64,000 nucleotides of DNA, from contig CAZKZP010000009.1 of assembly GCA_964557295.1 (NCBI GenBank), forward strand, positions 1 through 64,000. The letters run 5' to 3'. The stretch is from JBFMHP01 sp964557295. GTDB taxonomy: Bacteria > Pseudomonadota > Gammaproteobacteria > RBG-16-57-12. The notes under the pieces are model-generated. The model was not told the DNA's origin, did not search any database, and saw only the letters and a list, made by a program, of their open reading frames with translations. How positions within the stretch are numbered: the stretch's first letter is position 1; every line of letters begins with the position of its first letter. A program made the translations under genes and the position numbers. This document shows positions 6,582-15,444 of this stretch, one piece after another.

Positions 6582-8756
6582 TCAATCCTCGAATCCGGCG
6601 ATCTTTGTGCCGATGCTGGTGAAGCCTTTCAATTCGAATTGCAAGGCGATGGCGGTGTTGCTGCTGCCGTCGTTTTCGTCGATATAACGGCGCGCGGCCA
6701 TGCGCAGGCTCCAACAGCAGTCTTCATAGCCCAGGGCGAGCGTGGCCTTGAGTGTCTGGTTCAAAAGGAAGGAATAGTCCCATTGCGCGACACCGATCCA
6801 GCTTTGGCCGAGCGGCCAGCGCGCCAGGATGCCGGATTGCTTGACCAGGCCGCGCCGGTAGTTGAGGTTCCAGTCGAGATACCGTTCCTGCTCGCCTTGG
6901 TAAATGATACGCAATTTTCCGTGCTCGGGTTCGAAGTCTTCGCTCGACAATTGCGCCAGCCCGTCGAGATACCAGTATTTGTGCAGCCGCACGTCGAAGC
7001 CGGTGAGCAGGTCGGAACGCGAGGCCGATTCCGCGGTCTCGCCGGGCAGGACGACGCGTTGATCGGCGAAATAATAGCTTTGACTGGCGCGCAGCCGCAG
7101 GCGCTGCTGCCCGGTGTCGTCGAACAGGCGGCTGGAGAGCACGGCGGTCAGCTGGTCGGCGTCGGATTGGCGATCGGCGCCGATGTAGCGGTTGGTGCGA
7201 AACAGCTGGTCGAAGTCGAGCTCGGCTTGGAGGGTGTCGAAGACCACGTCGTTGCCGGCCTCGTCGCGGATGAATCCTTCTTGATTGCGATACGGCACGT
7301 GCAGGTAGAACAGGCGCGGTTCGAGCGTTTGCCGGTAGGCGCTTGTCTTGTAGGTCACGCGGCGCTCGGCGTTCAGGCCGGCGTCGAGGCTGAAGATCGG
7401 CACGGTGCGCGCGGGATGGCCGCTCGCGCCGGCGGCGTGTTCCGCGAGGCGGTAACGGGTGTCGCGCAGCGCCACGCGCGGTTTGAGGTAGCCGGCCTCG
7501 CCCGTGAGATTCATGGTAAGCGCCGGTTGCAGATCGAGCCGCGCGGCACTCATGCGCCGGTCTTGATCGAAGTAGACGAACTCCGCGTCCAGCTCGGCGG
7601 TGAGCCACCGATTAAGCGGCCGGTGGCCTTGCAATCGCAGCTGCGGCAGGCTCTGGTAGGGCTCCTCGGTCGGGCCGAGCCGCTCGTCGAGGCTCTGGAA
7701 TCCGAGCAGGCGGGCGTCGAAGCGCCACGTCTCGCTGAGGTAGTTCACCCCGACATCGCGCTGGAGCACGGCGGCGCTGACCTCATCGCGCTGCGTGGCC
7801 AGGTCGCGCAGATAGTCGATGTCGGAGACCCAGGCGAAGTCCGCGTAGTGGCGCAGCCGCCCGCGCACGCCGTGGTGGTGGAAGGCGAAGTAATTGCGCT
7901 CGGTGTCCGTGACCTTGTCCTCGCCAAGGTGCTCGGCCTCCAGTTGCCCGGCGCCGAGCGGGGTGAGATACCGAAACTCCCCCAGCAGCATGTCGCCGCG
8001 GCGGCTCATCCAGCGCGGGGTGAGCGTGGCGTCGACCGGCGGGGCGATGTTGATGTAAAACGGCAGCTGGAGGTCTTGGCCGGTGCTGTTGGAGGTGCCG
8101 AACACCGGCACCAGGAAGCCGGTCTTGCGCGCACCGAGCGGGAACTGCACATACGGCAGGTACAGGAAGGGCACGTCCATGAATTCCAGCCGCATGTTCG
8201 TGGCCTCGCCGAGATTCTTCGTCGGCTGGAGCCGGATGCTGCTGGCGCGGATCAGCCAGTCTTCCTCGCCCGGCGGGCAGGTGGAATAACTCGCGGAACT
8301 CAGCCGGATCTGCGTGGGTGTGATTTCGAGTTCGCCCGCCCCGCCATGGCCGTTGGTATCGCCGAGTTGATACTCGCCGCCGGTGATCTTGATGCGCTTG
8401 GCGTCGGTGTTGAACTCGGCGCTCGCGCCGGTGACGGCGAGCCCGTCCTCCTGCAGCAGGATATTGCCCTGCGCCTCGAGAAAGCCGCCGTCCTTGTCGA
8501 AGGTCAGGCGTTCGGCGCGCAGGTAGCGTGATTGATGCTGGAATTCGATATTGCCTTCGGCGCGGATACTCTTGCGTCCGACCGATTCCACGCGGTCAGC
8601 CTCGATTTGTATCGCCTCGTCCGCGCGCGGGGTGAAGGGCGCGGTCGGGATGGCGCCGGGGGCCTCGCACACGGGCGCGGACTGCGCGCTCGGGGCAAGA
8701 CAGAAGAGGCTGAGGGTGCCGAGCAAGGGCAGCGTTAGGAGGCGCATCCGTATCAT
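6582..8756 (-). CDS. lptD: LPS-assembly outer-membrane protein LptD
   Basis: Outer-membrane translocon that, plugged by LptE, inserts lipopolysaccharide into the outer leaflet. A signal peptide ends near AQSA. The periplasmic beta-jellyroll (OstA/LptA-like, about residues 50-170) is followed by the large beta-barrel domain. The four cysteines used for the two disulfides in the family can be assigned: C30 (PVCEAPG), one in STCPPGEEDW, and the pair C680-C681 (DCCW). The open frame extends far upstream into mnmE but has no signal peptide there. The chosen ATG at 8756 overlaps the mnmE stop by ATGA; ATG at 8747 is the alternative. Direct coupling to mnmE is an unusual arrangement. Confidence 0.95.
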   Translation of the reverse strand: MIRMRLLTLPLLGTLSLFCLAPSAQSAPVCEAPGAIPTAPFTPRADEAIQIEADRVESVGRKSIRAEGNIEFQHQSRYLRAERLTFDKDGGFLEAQGNILLQEDGLAVTGASAEFNTDAKRIKITGGEYQLGDTNGHGGAGELEITPTQIRLSSASYSTCPPGEEDWLIRASSIRLQPTKNLGEATNMRLEFMDVPFLYLPYVQFPLGARKTGFLVPVFGTSNSTGQDLQLPFYINIAPPVDATLTPRWMSRRGDMLLGEFRYLTPLGAGQLEAEHLGEDKVTDTERNYFAFHHHGVRGRLRHYADFAWVSDIDYLRDLATQRDEVSAAVLQRDVGVNYLSETWRFDARLLGFQSLDERLGPTEEPYQSLPQLRLQGHRPLNRWLTAELDAEFVYFDQDRRMSAARLDLQPALTMNLTGEAGYLKPRVALRDTRYRLAEHAAGASGHPARTVPIFSLDAGLNAERRVTYKTSAYRQTLEPRLFYLHVPYRNQEGFIRDEAGNDVVFDTLQAELDFDQLFRTNRYIGADRQSDADQLTAVLSSRLFDDTGQQRLRLRASQSYYFADQRVVLPGETAESASRSDLLTGFDVRLHKYWYLDGLAQLSSEDFEPEHGKLRIIYQGEQERYLDWNLNYRRGLVKQSGILARWPLGQSWIGVAQWDYSFLLNQTLKATLALGYEDCCWSLRMAARRYIDENDGSSNTAIALQFELKGFTSIGTKIAGFED

Positions 8757-10141
8757 TTTCCGATGCAAAAACTGGTGAATATTCTGCCGAGCAAATCCTC
8801 GCTGGTAAACTCCCCGGTGATTTCCGACAGCGCCTCCTGGGCGAGCCGCAGGTCCTCGGCCAGCAATTCGCCGGCGCGGTAGCGCGTCAGTTGCTCGTGG
8901 CCGTGATCGAGGTGGCGCTGCGCGCGCTCCAGCGCATCGACGTGGCGCCGGCGCGCCATGAAGCCGCCCTCGCCGCCGCTTTGATAGCCCGCGCACTGCT
9001 TGAGATGCTCGCGCAGCAGGTCGATGCCCTGCCCTTCGCGCGCCGAGAGCCGGATCTCCGGTCCCCACGTTCCGGTGCCGAGGCCGGGCGCGTGCCGGCT
9101 GACATCGATCTTGTTGCGCACCAGGGTCAGCGGCGGGCGCGGCTCCGGCAGGCGGGCAAGGATGGCCTCGTCCGCCGGGGTCACGCCGTGGGCATCGTCG
9201 ATGAGCAGCAGGAGGCGGTCGGCCCGCGCGATCTCGTCCCAGGCGCGGCGGATGCCGATCTGCTCGACCACATCCGTGCTCTCGCGCAGGCCGGCGGTAT
9301 CGACGACATGGATCGGCAGGCCGTCGATGAGGATCTGTTCGCGCAGCACATCGCGGGTGGTGCCGGGGATGTCGGTGACGATGGCCGACTCGCGCCCGGT
9401 GAGCGCGTTGAGCAGGGTGGACTTTCCGGCGTTGGGCTGGCCGGCGATCACCAGGGTCATACCCTCGCGCAGCCGCTGGCCCTGCTGGGCCGATGTGAGT
9501 ACTTGCTTTAGCTCTACCTCAATGGATTCGAGGCGTGCGAGGACATTGCCCTCGGAGAGGAAGTCGATCTCCTCCTCCGGAAAATCGATGGCCGACTCCA
9601 CATACATGCGCAGTTCGACCAGCCGGTCGACCAGGGCGTGCACCCGCCGGGAGAACTCCCCCTGGAGCGAACGCAGGGCCGAGCGGGCGGCCTGTTGCGA
9701 GGCGCTGTCGATCAGGTCGGCGATGGCCTCGGCCTGGGCCAGATCGAGCTTGCCGTTCAAGAAGGCCCGCTCGCTGAACTCCCCCGGCCGGGCCAGGCGC
9801 GCGCCCAGGGCCAGGGTCTCGGCGAGCAGCATGTCCATCACCACCGGGCCGCCGTGGCCCTGCAACTCCAGCACGTCTTCCCCAGTAAAGGAGTTCGGGG
9901 CGACGAAGCTCAGGGCGATGCCGTGGTCGATGACCGCGCCGTGACGGTCGCGGAACGGGAGGTATTCCGCTTGGCGCGGGGGGAGGGTCTTGCCGAGGAT
10001 ACGCTGGGTGATTGCCGCCACATGCGGCCCGCTGACACGGACGATGCCCACGCCGCCCCGGCCGGGGGGCGTGGCCACCGCCGCGATGGTGTCGGCCGGT
10101 GTTATGCGGCCGCCTTCTCGATCTTGCGGGTGATGTACCAC
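8753..10141 (-). CDS. mnmE: tRNA modification GTPase MnmE (TrmE)
   Basis: With MnmG it makes 5-carboxymethylaminomethyl (or taurino/aminomethyl) modifications at U34 of certain tRNAs. The N-terminal tetrahydrofolate-binding domain starts at DTIAAVATPPGRGGVGIVRV. The Ras-like G domain has its P-loop GQPNAGKS near residues 234-241 and a DIPGTTRD switch. The essential C-terminal CIGK (459-462) is present. The only upstream in-frame start is GTG at 10141, inside the last 40 bases of yidC, without a clear ribosome site, so translation is probably coupled to yidC. In most relatives mnmG-rsmG-parA-parB follow; here lptD follows. Confidence 0.95.
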   Translation of the reverse strand: MVHHPQDREGGRITPADTIAAVATPPGRGGVGIVRVSGPHVAAITQRILGKTLPPRQAEYLPFRDRHGAVIDHGIALSFVAPNSFTGEDVLELQGHGGPVVMDMLLAETLALGARLARPGEFSERAFLNGKLDLAQAEAIADLIDSASQQAARSALRSLQGEFSRRVHALVDRLVELRMYVESAIDFPEEEIDFLSEGNVLARLESIEVELKQVLTSAQQGQRLREGMTLVIAGQPNAGKSTLLNALTGRESAIVTDIPGTTRDVLREQILIDGLPIHVVDTAGLRESTDVVEQIGIRRAWDEIARADRLLLLIDDAHGVTPADEAILARLPEPRPPLTLVRNKIDVSRHAPGLGTGTWGPEIRLSAREGQGIDLLREHLKQCAGYQSGGEGGFMARRRHVDALERAQRHLDHGHEQLTRYRAGELLAEDLRLAQEALSEITGEFTSEDLLGRIFTSFCIGK

Positions 10142-11739
10142 TGTTGCAGGATCGACAGCAGATTATTGGCGAACCAGTACAGCACCAGGCCCGACGGGAA
10201 GAAGGCGAAGAAGATGGTGAAGATAAACGGCAGGGACATCATCACCTTGGCCTGCACCGGGTCGGTCGGCGTGGGGCTGAGCTTCTGCATGATGTACATG
10301 CTGATGCCCATCAGCACCGGCAGCACGAAATAGGGATCTTTCGCGGTGAGGTCGTTGAGCCAGAGGACGAACGGCGCCTGGCGCATCTCCACGCTCTCCA
10401 CCAGCACCCAGTAGAGGGCGATGAACACCGGGATCTGGATCAGGATCGGTATGCAGCCGGCCAGCGGGTTGACCTTCTCGGTGCGGTAGAGGTCCATCAT
10501 GGCCTGACCCATCTTCTGCCGGTCGTCGCCGTAACGTTCCTTGAGCGCCTCCATCTTCGGCTGCAAGCGGCGCAGGTTCGCCATGGATTTGTACTGCGTT
10601 TCGGTGAGCTTGTAGAACACGATCTTGATCAACAGGGTCAGCATGATGATCGACCAGCCCCAGTTGCCCAGGAAATCGTTGATCTTGGTCAGCAGCCAGA
10701 ACAGCGGATCGGCCAGGATGGAGAATACGCCGTAGTCCACCGTGAGCTTGAGCGTCGGCTCGGCGGCCTCCATGCGCGCCTGGTCCTTGGGCCCGACATA
10801 CAGGCGGGAGTGCAGTGTGGCCGCGGCCTGGGGCGCGACCTGCTGCTCGGGGGTGGTCATGCCCAGGGCATAGGTGCCGCTGGGTAGCGCCTTGGCATAG
10901 AAGCGGTTGCTCTCGGTCCCCTCGGCCAGCCAGGCGGCGGTGAAATAATGTTGCAGCATCGCCACCCAGCCGCCCTGGGCGAAGTCCTGCTCCGAGCGCC
11001 AGCTGGCCATGTCGTCGAATTCGATCTTGTCGTATTTGTTGAGCGAGTTCGACACCACGCCGCCGGTGAAGGTGTACACCATGCTGTTCTCGCCGGGATC
11101 GACATAGCCGCCGCGCTGGAGCTGGCGGTACATGGCCAGCGCCACGGCCTCGGCCGTGCCGTTTTCGATCTGATAATCCACATCGATGAGGTAGCTGTCG
11201 CGATGGAAGGTCAGCGTCTTGATGACGCGCAGGCCGGAGTCATTCTCCCAGCGCAGCGCCACCTTCAGCTCGTTCTGTCCCTCGGCCAGGCGGTATTCCG
11301 CCGCCTCGGCCCGATAGGTCGCGTGATGATCGGGCATGGTCGCATTGCGGGAGATCAGGCCGCTCTGCGCGATGAACAGCCGCGCCGGCTGGTCGCTCAT
11401 CAGCAGGACCTTCTCGTCTTTATTCTTCAAGCTGACTGGATAGGCCAGCAGCCGCGCCTGGCGCACATCGCCGCCCACGCTGTCGAGTTCCACCTCCAGC
11501 AGATCGGTGACCACGCGGATGCGCTGACCCGCCGCGGAGAGTTGCGCCTCGGCGACCGTCCCCGGCGTGGCCAGCGCCGGGGGCATATCGGGGACTTCGC
11601 CCTTGGCCGCGACCGGCGCCGGGCTTTCAAGGCCGGCAACCGGAGGTGTCGTCGGCGCATGCCGCGTTTCCCAGGCCTGCCACAACAGCACACCGACGAG
11701 GGCCAAGGCGATGAATAATATAAGTCGTTGGTTTTCCAT
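10102..11739 (-). CDS. yidC: Membrane protein insertase YidC
   Basis: Inserts and folds inner-membrane proteins alone or with SecYEG. The 545 aa length is normal for gammaproteobacterial YidC. An N-terminal membrane anchor (LILFIALALVGVLLWQAWE) is followed by the large periplasmic beta-sandwich domain (about 55-340). The conserved five-helix core follows, with GWSIIMLTLLIK, the amphipathic cytoplasmic hairpin (MANLRRLQPKMEALKERYGD), and NPLAGCIPILIQIPVFIALY. Gene order rpmH-rnpA-yidD-yidC is the standard origin arrangement. It begins two bases after the yidD stop codon, so the genes are likely co-transcribed. Confidence 0.97.
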   Translation of the reverse strand: MENQRLILFIALALVGVLLWQAWETRHAPTTPPVAGLESPAPVAAKGEVPDMPPALATPGTVAEAQLSAAGQRIRVVTDLLEVELDSVGGDVRQARLLAYPVSLKNKDEKVLLMSDQPARLFIAQSGLISRNATMPDHHATYRAEAAEYRLAEGQNELKVALRWENDSGLRVIKTLTFHRDSYLIDVDYQIENGTAEAVALAMYRQLQRGGYVDPGENSMVYTFTGGVVSNSLNKYDKIEFDDMASWRSEQDFAQGGWVAMLQHYFTAAWLAEGTESNRFYAKALPSGTYALGMTTPEQQVAPQAAATLHSRLYVGPKDQARMEAAEPTLKLTVDYGVFSILADPLFWLLTKINDFLGNWGWSIIMLTLLIKIVFYKLTETQYKSMANLRRLQPKMEALKERYGDDRQKMGQAMMDLYRTEKVNPLAGCIPILIQIPVFIALYWVLVESVEMRQAPFVLWLNDLTAKDPYFVLPVLMGISMYIMQKLSPTPTDPVQAKVMMSLPFIFTIFFAFFPSGLVLYWFANNLLSILQQWYITRKIEKAAA

Positions 11740-11741
11740 GA

Positions 11742-11969
11742 TCAGTCTTTCTTGTTCAGTTCCGGCACCGGATCATACCCCCCGGGACAGAAGGGATGAC
11801 ACCTGCAAATACGTTTCACCCCCAGCCACGCGCCCGTGACGGCGCCATGGCGGGAGATGGCCTCGTGGGTGTAACAGGAGCACGAGGGATAAAAACGGCA
11901 ATTATTACCTAACCACGGGCTGATTAGGAATTGATAGGCCTTGATCAGCGCCATCAGGATCTTTTGCAT
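11742..11969 (-). CDS. yidD: Membrane protein insertion efficiency factor YidD
   Basis: Small amphipathic membrane-associated protein that assists YidC-dependent insertion. The 75 aa product has the family pattern YQFLISPWLGNNCRFYPSCS, then the conserved cysteines of YTHEAI...RICRCHPFCPGGYDPVP. The start at 11969 (MQKILMALIKAYQ) fits the family. An upstream in-frame codon at 11990 would add seven unconserved residues. The gene overlaps the 3' end of rnpA by 16 bases, as is usual. Confidence 0.95.
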   Translation of the reverse strand: MQKILMALIKAYQFLISPWLGNNCRFYPSCSCYTHEAISRHGAVTGAWLGVKRICRCHPFCPGGYDPVPELNKKD

Positions 11970-12322
11970 CGGCTCACCAGCCTCGTCCAATGCTGTTCCA
12001 GCGCGGCGAACAGCGCTTGATTCTCGCGTTCGCCAAGTCCGCTGCGGCTCAACACCACGATGTCCAGCCCGGCCAAGGCCGGCTGATGCTGGCGGAAGCT
12101 CTCGCGCACGATGCGTTTGACGCGATTGCGCGCCACGGCGGTCTTGAGGTTTTTTCGCGTGATCGCCATACCCAGCCGGGCGTGCGTCAAGCCATTGGAA
12201 CGTGCCAGCACAGTGAAATTCGGATCGATGGAGCGCGCGCCCGGGGCATCAAACACACGCTTGTAATCCGCGGCGTGCAGCAGTCGCAACGACTTCGTAA
12301 ACGCCACGTTGTTTGAACTCAT
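11954..12322 (-). CDS. rnpA: Ribonuclease P protein component
   Basis: Protein subunit that binds the RNase P RNA and 5' leader of precursor tRNAs. The basic RNR motif region reads AVARNRVKRIVRESFR, and the N-terminal FTKSLRLLHAADYKRVFD is typical. The preferred start is ATG at 12322 (MSSNNVAFTKSLRL), giving 122 aa. An in-frame TTG at 12373 would add 17 residues that run through a 15-bp hairpin. It sits between rpmH and yidD in the standard order. Confidence 0.94.
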   Translation of the reverse strand: MSSNNVAFTKSLRLLHAADYKRVFDAPGARSIDPNFTVLARSNGLTHARLGMAITRKNLKTAVARNRVKRIVRESFRQHQPALAGLDIVVLSRSGLGERENQALFAALEQHWTRLVSRCKRS

Positions 12323-12331
12323 GTCATTAAA

Positions 12332-12370
12332 GGAAATGGCAGTGAATGTTTTGACGTTCACTGCCATTTC
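12332..12370 (-). terminator. Hairpin between rpmH and rnpA
   Basis: A 15-bp perfect inverted repeat (GGAAATGGCAGTGAA and its complement, about 9-base loop) lies between rpmH and the likely rnpA start. On the minus strand the stem is followed by CTTTAATG, with only a short T-run. It may attenuate transcription from rpmH into rnpA or protect the rpmH message. Confidence 0.5.
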
Positions 12371-12404
12371 CAATAGGAGGGATATGCCCTAATCGTGATA
12401 CGGA

Positions 12405-12539
12405 CTATACAGTCAGGCGCGCACGGCCCTTGGCACGACGGGACTTGAGAACCCGACGGCCCCCTTTAGTCGCCATACGCGCACGAAACCCGTGGGTGCG
12501 TTTACGCTTCAGATTACTAGGCTGGAATGTTCTTTTCAT
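12405..12539 (-). CDS. rpmH: 50S ribosomal protein L34
   Basis: The 44 aa basic protein starts MKRTFQPSNLKRKRTHGFRA and ends GRARLTV, almost identical to L34 across gammaproteobacteria. It lies just upstream of dnaA and divergent from it, the usual location next to oriC. Its own TTGACA-type promoter is visible upstream. Confidence 0.98.
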   Translation of the reverse strand: MKRTFQPSNLKRKRTHGFRARMATKGGRRVLKSRRAKGRARLTV

Positions 12540-12581
12540 TGCAGCTACCTACTCAGTGTCTTGCCGTTAGAAAGGCGCATA

Positions 12582-12611
12582 AAGATAATGGCTCACCCCC
12601 TGTATTGTCAA
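12582..12611 (-). promoter_or_regulatory. Putative sigma-70 promoter of rpmH
   Basis: On the minus strand a perfect -35 TTGACA (12611-12606) is followed after 18 bases by TATCTT (12587-12582), four of six matches to the -10 consensus. It is 43 bases from the rpmH ATG. Inferred from sequence only. Confidence 0.55.
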
Positions 12612-12642
12612 GGGAAAAACCACGTAAAACTTTGAGAGCGGG

Positions 12643-12651
12643 TGTGGATAA
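12643..12651 (-). promoter_or_regulatory. DnaA box upstream of dnaA
   Basis: TGTGGATAA, the exact reverse complement of the consensus DnaA box TTATCCACA, lies in the rpmH-dnaA spacer. A TATAGA hexamer at 12666-12671 is spaced so that the box would cover the -35 region, which suggests dnaA autoregulation. Confidence 0.65.
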
Positions 12652-12726
12652 CTTCGAGGCGAGGGTATAGACTGCAACATCGTTATTTGAGGCACTTGCC
12701 TTAACACGCTTAGGTTATCACACGCC

Positions 12727-14064
12727 GTGTCCGACCCCTTATGGAAAAAATGCCTTGATCGTCTCGAGGCCGAATTGCCTGCGCAGCAATTCAATACTTG
12801 GATACGTCCGCTCCAGGTCATCGAAGAGGATCGCGGGTTGCAATTGCTGGCGCCCAATCAGTTTGTGCTCGATTGGGTCAGCGAGCGTTACCTCGGGCGC
12901 ATCTCGGAGATCATCCAGCAAAACGGCGCCACTGCCACCGTCAACCTGAAGATCGGCAGCATCATCACCGCCCCACCGCCCGCCCCGGCCGCGGAGCGAC
13001 CACGCGCCGCCGCACGCCGTGTGAACGATGAGCAGATTGCGCACCGCACCAATCTCAACCCGGACTTCACCTTCGAGACCTTCATCAAGGGTAAATCGAA
13101 TCAGCTGGCGCACGCCGCCTCGCTGCAAGTGGCCGACAATCCCGGCAAGTCCTACAACCCGCTGTTCATCTATGGCGGCGTGGGTCTGGGCAAGACCCAC
13201 TTGATGCATGCGGTGGGCAACCACATCCTGCAGAAGACCCCCAATGCGCGGGTCGTCTATCTTCACTCCGAGCGCTTCGTGCAGGATATGGTCAAGGGCC
13301 TGCAACACAACACGCTGGATGATTTCAAACGTTTTTACCGTTCGGTGGATTGTCTGCTGATCGACGACATCCAATTCTTCGCCGGCAAGGAGCGTTCGCA
13401 GGAAGAGTTCTTCCATACCTTCAATTCGCTGCTTGAAGGCCAACGCCAGGTGGTGCTGACCTGCGACCGGTACCCCAAGGAGGTCAACGGCCTGGAGGAA
13501 CGCCTGAAGTCACGCTTCGGCTGGGGCCTGACCGTCTCCTGCGAGCCACCCGAGCTCGAGACCCGTGTGGCCATCCTAATGAGCAAGGCCAAGCACATGC
13601 GGGTGAACGTCCCGCAGGAGGTTGCGTTTTTCGTCGCCAAGCGCATCCGTTCGAACGTGCGCGAACTCGAAGGCGCCCTACGCCGCGTGGTGGCGAATTC
13701 GCAGTTCACCGGCATGCCGATCACCCTGGAGTTCGCCAAGGAGGCGCTGCGCGACCTCATCGCACTCCAGGACAAGATGATAACGGTTGAAAACATTCAA
13801 AAAACCGTCGCAGAATACTACAAGATCCGTGTCTCCGACCTGGTCTCGAAGAAACGCACTCGCTCCATCGCTCGACCGCGTCAGGTGGCCATGTTTCTCG
13901 CCAAGGAACTGACCAATCACAGCCTGCCGGAGATCGGCGATGCCTTTGGCGGTAAGGACCACACCACCGTGATCCATGCCTGCAAGAAGGTGAACGAGCT
14001 GAAGATGGCAGATCTGCGGATCGATGAGGATGTTTCAAACCTGTTGAAAATACTCACCACATGA
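12727..14064 (+). CDS. dnaA: Chromosomal replication initiator DnaA
   Basis: AAA+ ATPase that binds DnaA boxes and melts oriC. The 445 aa product has the N-terminal DnaB/DiaA-interacting domain (LWKKCLDRLEAELPAQQFNT), a short linker domain II (about 80-105), the AAA+ domain with Walker A GGVGLGKT (150-157) and Walker B LLIDDIQFF, and the C-terminal DNA-binding domain with the signature KDHTTVIHACKKV. The start codon is GTG. Its immediate partners dnaN, recF and gyrB follow on the same strand. Confidence 0.98.
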   Translation: MSDPLWKKCLDRLEAELPAQQFNTWIRPLQVIEEDRGLQLLAPNQFVLDWVSERYLGRISEIIQQNGATATVNLKIGSIITAPPPAPAAERPRAAARRVNDEQIAHRTNLNPDFTFETFIKGKSNQLAHAASLQVADNPGKSYNPLFIYGGVGLGKTHLMHAVGNHILQKTPNARVVYLHSERFVQDMVKGLQHNTLDDFKRFYRSVDCLLIDDIQFFAGKERSQEEFFHTFNSLLEGQRQVVLTCDRYPKEVNGLEERLKSRFGWGLTVSCEPPELETRVAILMSKAKHMRVNVPQEVAFFVAKRIRSNVRELEGALRRVVANSQFTGMPITLEFAKEALRDLIALQDKMITVENIQKTVAEYYKIRVSDLVSKKRTRSIARPRQVAMFLAKELTNHSLPEIGDAFGGKDHTTVIHACKKVNELKMADLRIDEDVSNLLKILTT

Positions 14065-14291
14065 TGTGGGCAAGCTGTGGATAACTCGCTCCGCTTCTGG
14101 TGCAACGGAGTTCTTCACATTCTATCCACAGGTAATACAGACGCTACAGGGATAGTTTCTACAGTCAGAATTGTATTATAACTTATTGAAATATAAATAA
14201 AAAATTTACTTATCCACATATCAACAGTGCTAATAACAACAGTAACAGAAGAATAAAATTAACTTATTTATATTTAGAGGGCAGGCAGATA
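14065..14291. other. Putative oriC in the dnaA-dnaN spacer
   Basis: The spacer carries perfect DnaA boxes at 14076-14084 (TGTGGATAA) and 14210-14218 (TTATCCACA) and a one-mismatch box at 14122-14130 (CTATCCACA). A strongly AT-rich block at about 14166-14275 is a plausible unwinding element. Its position between dnaA and dnaN agrees with known origins in many bacteria. GC-skew analysis or marker-frequency data would confirm it; the rpmH-dnaA spacer could also take part. Confidence 0.75.
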
Positions 14292-15392
14292 ATGAAGTTT
14301 TCAATCCAACGTGAAGACATCCTGAAACCCTTGCAGGCGATTTGCAGCGTGGTGGAAAGACGGCAAACCCTGCCCGTTCTCTCCAATGTCTTGATGTCGG
14401 TTTCGCAGTCGAAACTGGTATTGTGCGGCACCGACTTGGAAGTGGAGCTCAAGATCGAGATCCCGATCGATTCCTCTGAGTCCGGTGAAATCACCTTGCC
14501 TGCCCGCAAGCTGATGGACATCTGTCGCGCCCTTCCCGACGATGCGGAAATCAATTTCTCGATCGAAGGTGACCGGGCGACCCTGCGCTCCGGCAAGAGC
14601 CGCTTTACCCTGTCGACGCTGCCGGCCACGGAATTCCCCAACATGGAGTCCGTCCAGGCGGTCACCCACTTTGTTCTGCCTCAGCACAAACTCAAGCATC
14701 TCATCGACAAAACTCAGTTCTGCATGGCCCAGCAGGATGTGCGTTATTACCTGAACGGTTTGATGCTGGAGATCGACAAGAACCGGGTGTGCGCAGTGGC
14801 GACCGACGGTCACCGTTTGGCCTGGTGCCAGGCCGAAGCCGCGGTTGATGTGCCCCAGGCGCAGCAGATCATCATTCCACGCAAGGGGGTGTCCGAGCTG
14901 GCGCGGTTGCTCGAGGACAGCGATACCGAGGTCAGTCTGCGCATGAGCACCAATCACATTCGCGTTTCCTTGCCGAGGGTGACCTTTACCTCCAAACTCA
15001 TCGATGGCCGGTTTCCTGACTATCAGCGGGTCATGCCGCAATCGGGCGACAAGATGGTCTACGCGAATCGGGATATCATGCGCCAGGCCTTGGTGCGCGC
15101 CTCGATCCTTTCCAATGAAAAATACCGTGGTATCCGCATGACCCTCCAGTCTGGCATGATGCAGGTGCAGGCCAATAATCCCGAGCTGGAAGAGGCGGAA
15201 GAAGAATTTCCCATCGACTACGCGGGACCGGCGCTGGAGATTGGCTTCAATGTCACCTATTTCCTCGATGCCCTGAGCGTGATCGACCAACCGGATATCA
15301 GCATTCAGTTTGCGGATTCCAACAGCAGTTGTTTGATTTCACCCAAGGGCGATCACACGTCTAAATACGTCGTCATGCCGATGCGATTGTAA
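14292..15392 (+). CDS. dnaN: DNA polymerase III subunit beta (sliding clamp)
   Basis: Forms the ring-shaped dimer that tethers polymerase III and binds many repair proteins through its hydrophobic cleft. The 366 aa product has the three clamp domains. The start MKFSIQREDILKPLQAICSV and the end with the conserved VVMPMRL C-terminus are typical. The gene lies 227 bases after dnaA, separated by the putative origin, and 52 bases before recF. Confidence 0.98.
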   Translation: MKFSIQREDILKPLQAICSVVERRQTLPVLSNVLMSVSQSKLVLCGTDLEVELKIEIPIDSSESGEITLPARKLMDICRALPDDAEINFSIEGDRATLRSGKSRFTLSTLPATEFPNMESVQAVTHFVLPQHKLKHLIDKTQFCMAQQDVRYYLNGLMLEIDKNRVCAVATDGHRLAWCQAEAAVDVPQAQQIIIPRKGVSELARLLEDSDTEVSLRMSTNHIRVSLPRVTFTSKLIDGRFPDYQRVMPQSGDKMVYANRDIMRQALVRASILSNEKYRGIRMTLQSGMMQVQANNPELEEAEEEFPIDYAGPALEIGFNVTYFLDALSVIDQPDISIQFADSNSSCLISPKGDHTSKYVVMPMRL

Positions 15393-15444
15393 TGTCGGGG
15401 GAAGGGGTTCCCCCGTTGTGACTTCATCCATGATGTCTTAGTCC

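Noticed and set aside
8757..9068. Upstream extension of lptD
   Set aside because: It lies within mnmE, lacks homology, and would remove the signal peptide from the N-terminus.
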